Assembly: GCA_902384525.1 (NCBI GenBank)
Contig: CABMCA010000112.1
Span: 1 to 33,469, forward strand
Origin: an uncultured archaeon
Lineage (GTDB): Archaea; Halobacteriota; Methanosarcinia; Methanosarcinales; Methanoperedenaceae
Direction: 5' to 3'
Length of the DNA: 33,469 bases
In this document: piece after piece, positions 32,506 to 33,469 of the stretch
Numbering within the stretch: the stretch's first letter is position 1
How the letters are laid out: the number at the start of each line of letters is the position of its first letter
Made by a program: the position numbers and the translations under genes
The notes under the pieces: model-generated
Databases searched by the model: none
Told to the model about the DNA's origin: nothing
Seen by the model: only the letters and a program-made list of their open reading frames with translations

Positions 32506-33171
32506 TCACGAAACCACTCTTCCATCCTTTATCCTGATTATCCTGTCTGCTTTCTCGCCAAGTTCAGGTTCATGCGTCACCATGACAATAGTCTGTCCTT
32601 TTTCGTTCAATTCGCGAAATAGTCCGACTATCTGGTTTGAGGACTCTGTATCAAGATTTGCCGTCGGTTCATCCGCAAGAAGGATTGCAGGCTCATTCGC
32701 AAGTGCCCGGGCAATTGCTATGCGCTGCTGCTGCCCACCCGAAAGCTCACTTGGATAATGCGCCGCCCTGTCACCTATTCCCACAAGCTCCAGAAGTGAA
32801 CTTGCGCGATCATATTTTCGATCATCCATTATCATCGGGAGTGCAACATTTTCAAGCGAATTCAGTTCCTTAAGCAAGCTGAAGAACTGGAAAACAAACC
32901 CCATTTTCCTGAGCCGAAAATCAGCTCTCTCATTATCATCAAGAGAAGACACTTCGATCCCATCGATAACGATTCCACCCGATGTTGGAGTATCAAGAAG
33001 GCCAATCATATTTAAAAGCGTTGACTTTCCGCTACCGGATGGACCCATAAGCGCAACGAATTCACCCTTCTCGATCATAAGGTCTATCCCCCTGAGAGCA
33101 TGAACCTCAATTTTTCCCATATAATATATTTTCTTAAGGCTATCGATCTTGATCAAACCTATCCACTCCAT
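32506..33171 (-). CDS. ABC transporter ATP-binding protein, MacB/LolD type
   Basis: The 221-residue ATPase has Walker [10 protein letters not shown] near residue 43, Q-loop [21 protein letters not shown], signature [17 protein letters not shown], Walker [13 protein letters not shown] and switch His in VTHEPE. This set, with the [11 protein letters not shown] loop, is typical of ATPases that work with FtsX/MacB-like permeases in export or mechanotransmission. Its start overlaps the permease gene by 13 bases, so the two are made together. The substrate is unknown. Confidence 0.92.
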   Translation of the reverse strand: MEWIGLIKIDSLKKIYYMGKIEVHALRGIDLMIEKGEFVALMGPSGSGKSTLLNMIGLLDTPTSGGIVIDGIEVSSLDDNERADFRLRKMGFVFQFFSLLKELNSLENVALPMIMDDRKYDRASSLLELVGIGDRAAHYPSELSGGQQQRIAIARALANEPAILLADEPTANLDTESSNQIVGLFRELNEKGQTIVMVTHEPELGEKADRIIRIKDGRVVS

Positions 33172-33469
33172 ATTGCTTTAATGATATTTGTCCTTGAGGC
33201 CATAATTGCGGGATATATTCCTCCGATAATGCATGTGAGAAGTATTGATAGATCGGCTGCCATTATTGAACTCAATGATATCCGGGGCATGATTATGAGT
33301 TTCATACCGTACTCAGGCTTCATGATAAGCGGATTCTGCTGCATTCCATGTATCAGGAATAAACCTATCAAGGTGCCAAGCACTGTCCCGATAATACCGA
33401 TGAATAAAGCTTGCGCAAGATATATCTTCAAAATCATTTCGCCTCTTGCGCCTATTGCTTTAAGGACAC
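33159..33469 (-). CDS. FtsX/MacB-type ABC permease, C-terminal part only
   Basis: The open frame enters from the window edge; its first complete codons give VLKAIGARGEMILKIYLAQALFIGIIG, a segment conserved in FtsX-like permeases just before the third-last helix (quoted in part as LKAIGARGEM). Two or three helices follow, including LGTLIGLFLIHGM and a last pair near SILLTCIIGGIYPAIMASR, and the end IIKAIWSG is typical of the family. An internal ATG at 33437 is not the true start. It partners the ATPase encoded immediately downstream. Confidence 0.88.
   Translation of the reverse strand, partial: VLKAIGARGEMILKIYLAQALFIGIIGTVLGTLIGLFLIHGMQQNPLIMKPEYGMKLIIMPRISLSSIMAADLSILLTCIIGGIYPAIMASRTNIIKAIWSG

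Overview
The window reads as chromosome of a methane-metabolising archaeon of the Methanosarcinales, most likely an ANME-2d (Candidatus Methanoperedens-like) organism. The evidence is a coupled operon of proteins known only from organisms with methyl-coenzyme M reductase (MCR), a group II chaperonin, an archaeal class III PRPP synthase, archaeal M24 peptidases, archaeal-type NifB, TATA-box promoters, and respiratory complex II genes together with many sensory PAS proteins. The genus assignment is inference; no rRNA or mcr gene is present.

Layout. 1-4533 (minus): the MCR-activation operon atwA-mmp3-mmp6-mmp5-mmp15, with a 24-bp palindrome in front of atwA and an mmp15 reading frame broken by two in-frame TAA codons. 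4718-8111: PRPP synthase, a GC-rich relic of a DNA methyltransferase, a thermosome subunit and a small proline-rich repeat protein divergent from it. 8167-10803 (minus): a membrane hybrid histidine kinase. 11118-12235 (minus): sdhB-sdhC without sdhA. 12348-15609: a UPF0146 protein, then a minus-strand operon of Xaa-Pro peptidase, methionine aminopeptidase and a membrane-anchored exported protein. 15722-17033: nifB with a 51-residue zinc ribbon and a small unknown gene. 17227-20345: an ECF-type Ni/Co uptake operon behind a perfect 10-N16-10 inverted repeat. 20482-23944: a ferredoxin (minus) and a two-gene operon of aldehyde dehydrogenase plus a thiamine-diphosphate (TPP) enzyme. 23962-24139: a MITE-like element that has landed in the 3' end of a rubredoxin gene. 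24375-27156 (minus): a Cys-rich DUF2769 protein, sdhB and sdhA. 27379-30161: a membrane protein with a PLD-like domain, a DUF1858 redox protein, nifS and nifU. 30172-33469: a GAF/PAS/winged-helix regulator, a 47-residue protein and part of an ABC exporter.

How they may work together. AtwA and the marker proteins serve reductive activation of MCR, whose F430 cofactor needs nickel; the ECF operon may supply it. NifB builds an 8Fe-9S-C cluster precursor, and I recall recent work placing such clusters in the MCR activation complex, so nifB, nifS/nifU and the atwA operon may belong to one assembly theme. The aldehyde dehydrogenase/TPP pair closely resembles the 2-oxoglutarate decarboxylase plus succinate-semialdehyde dehydrogenase bypass of cyanobacteria, and the nearby SdhAB could carry the product succinate to fumarate.

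The strongest new signals are: (i) an almost identical promoter/operator (TATAGTTCGTA-N4-TACGAATAAA) in front of both nifB and the DUF1858 gene 12.7 kb away; (ii) the possible alternative TCA segment; (iii) the interrupted mmp15; (iv) a rubredoxin whose last 46 codons come from a mobile element; (v) a NikR-like operator.
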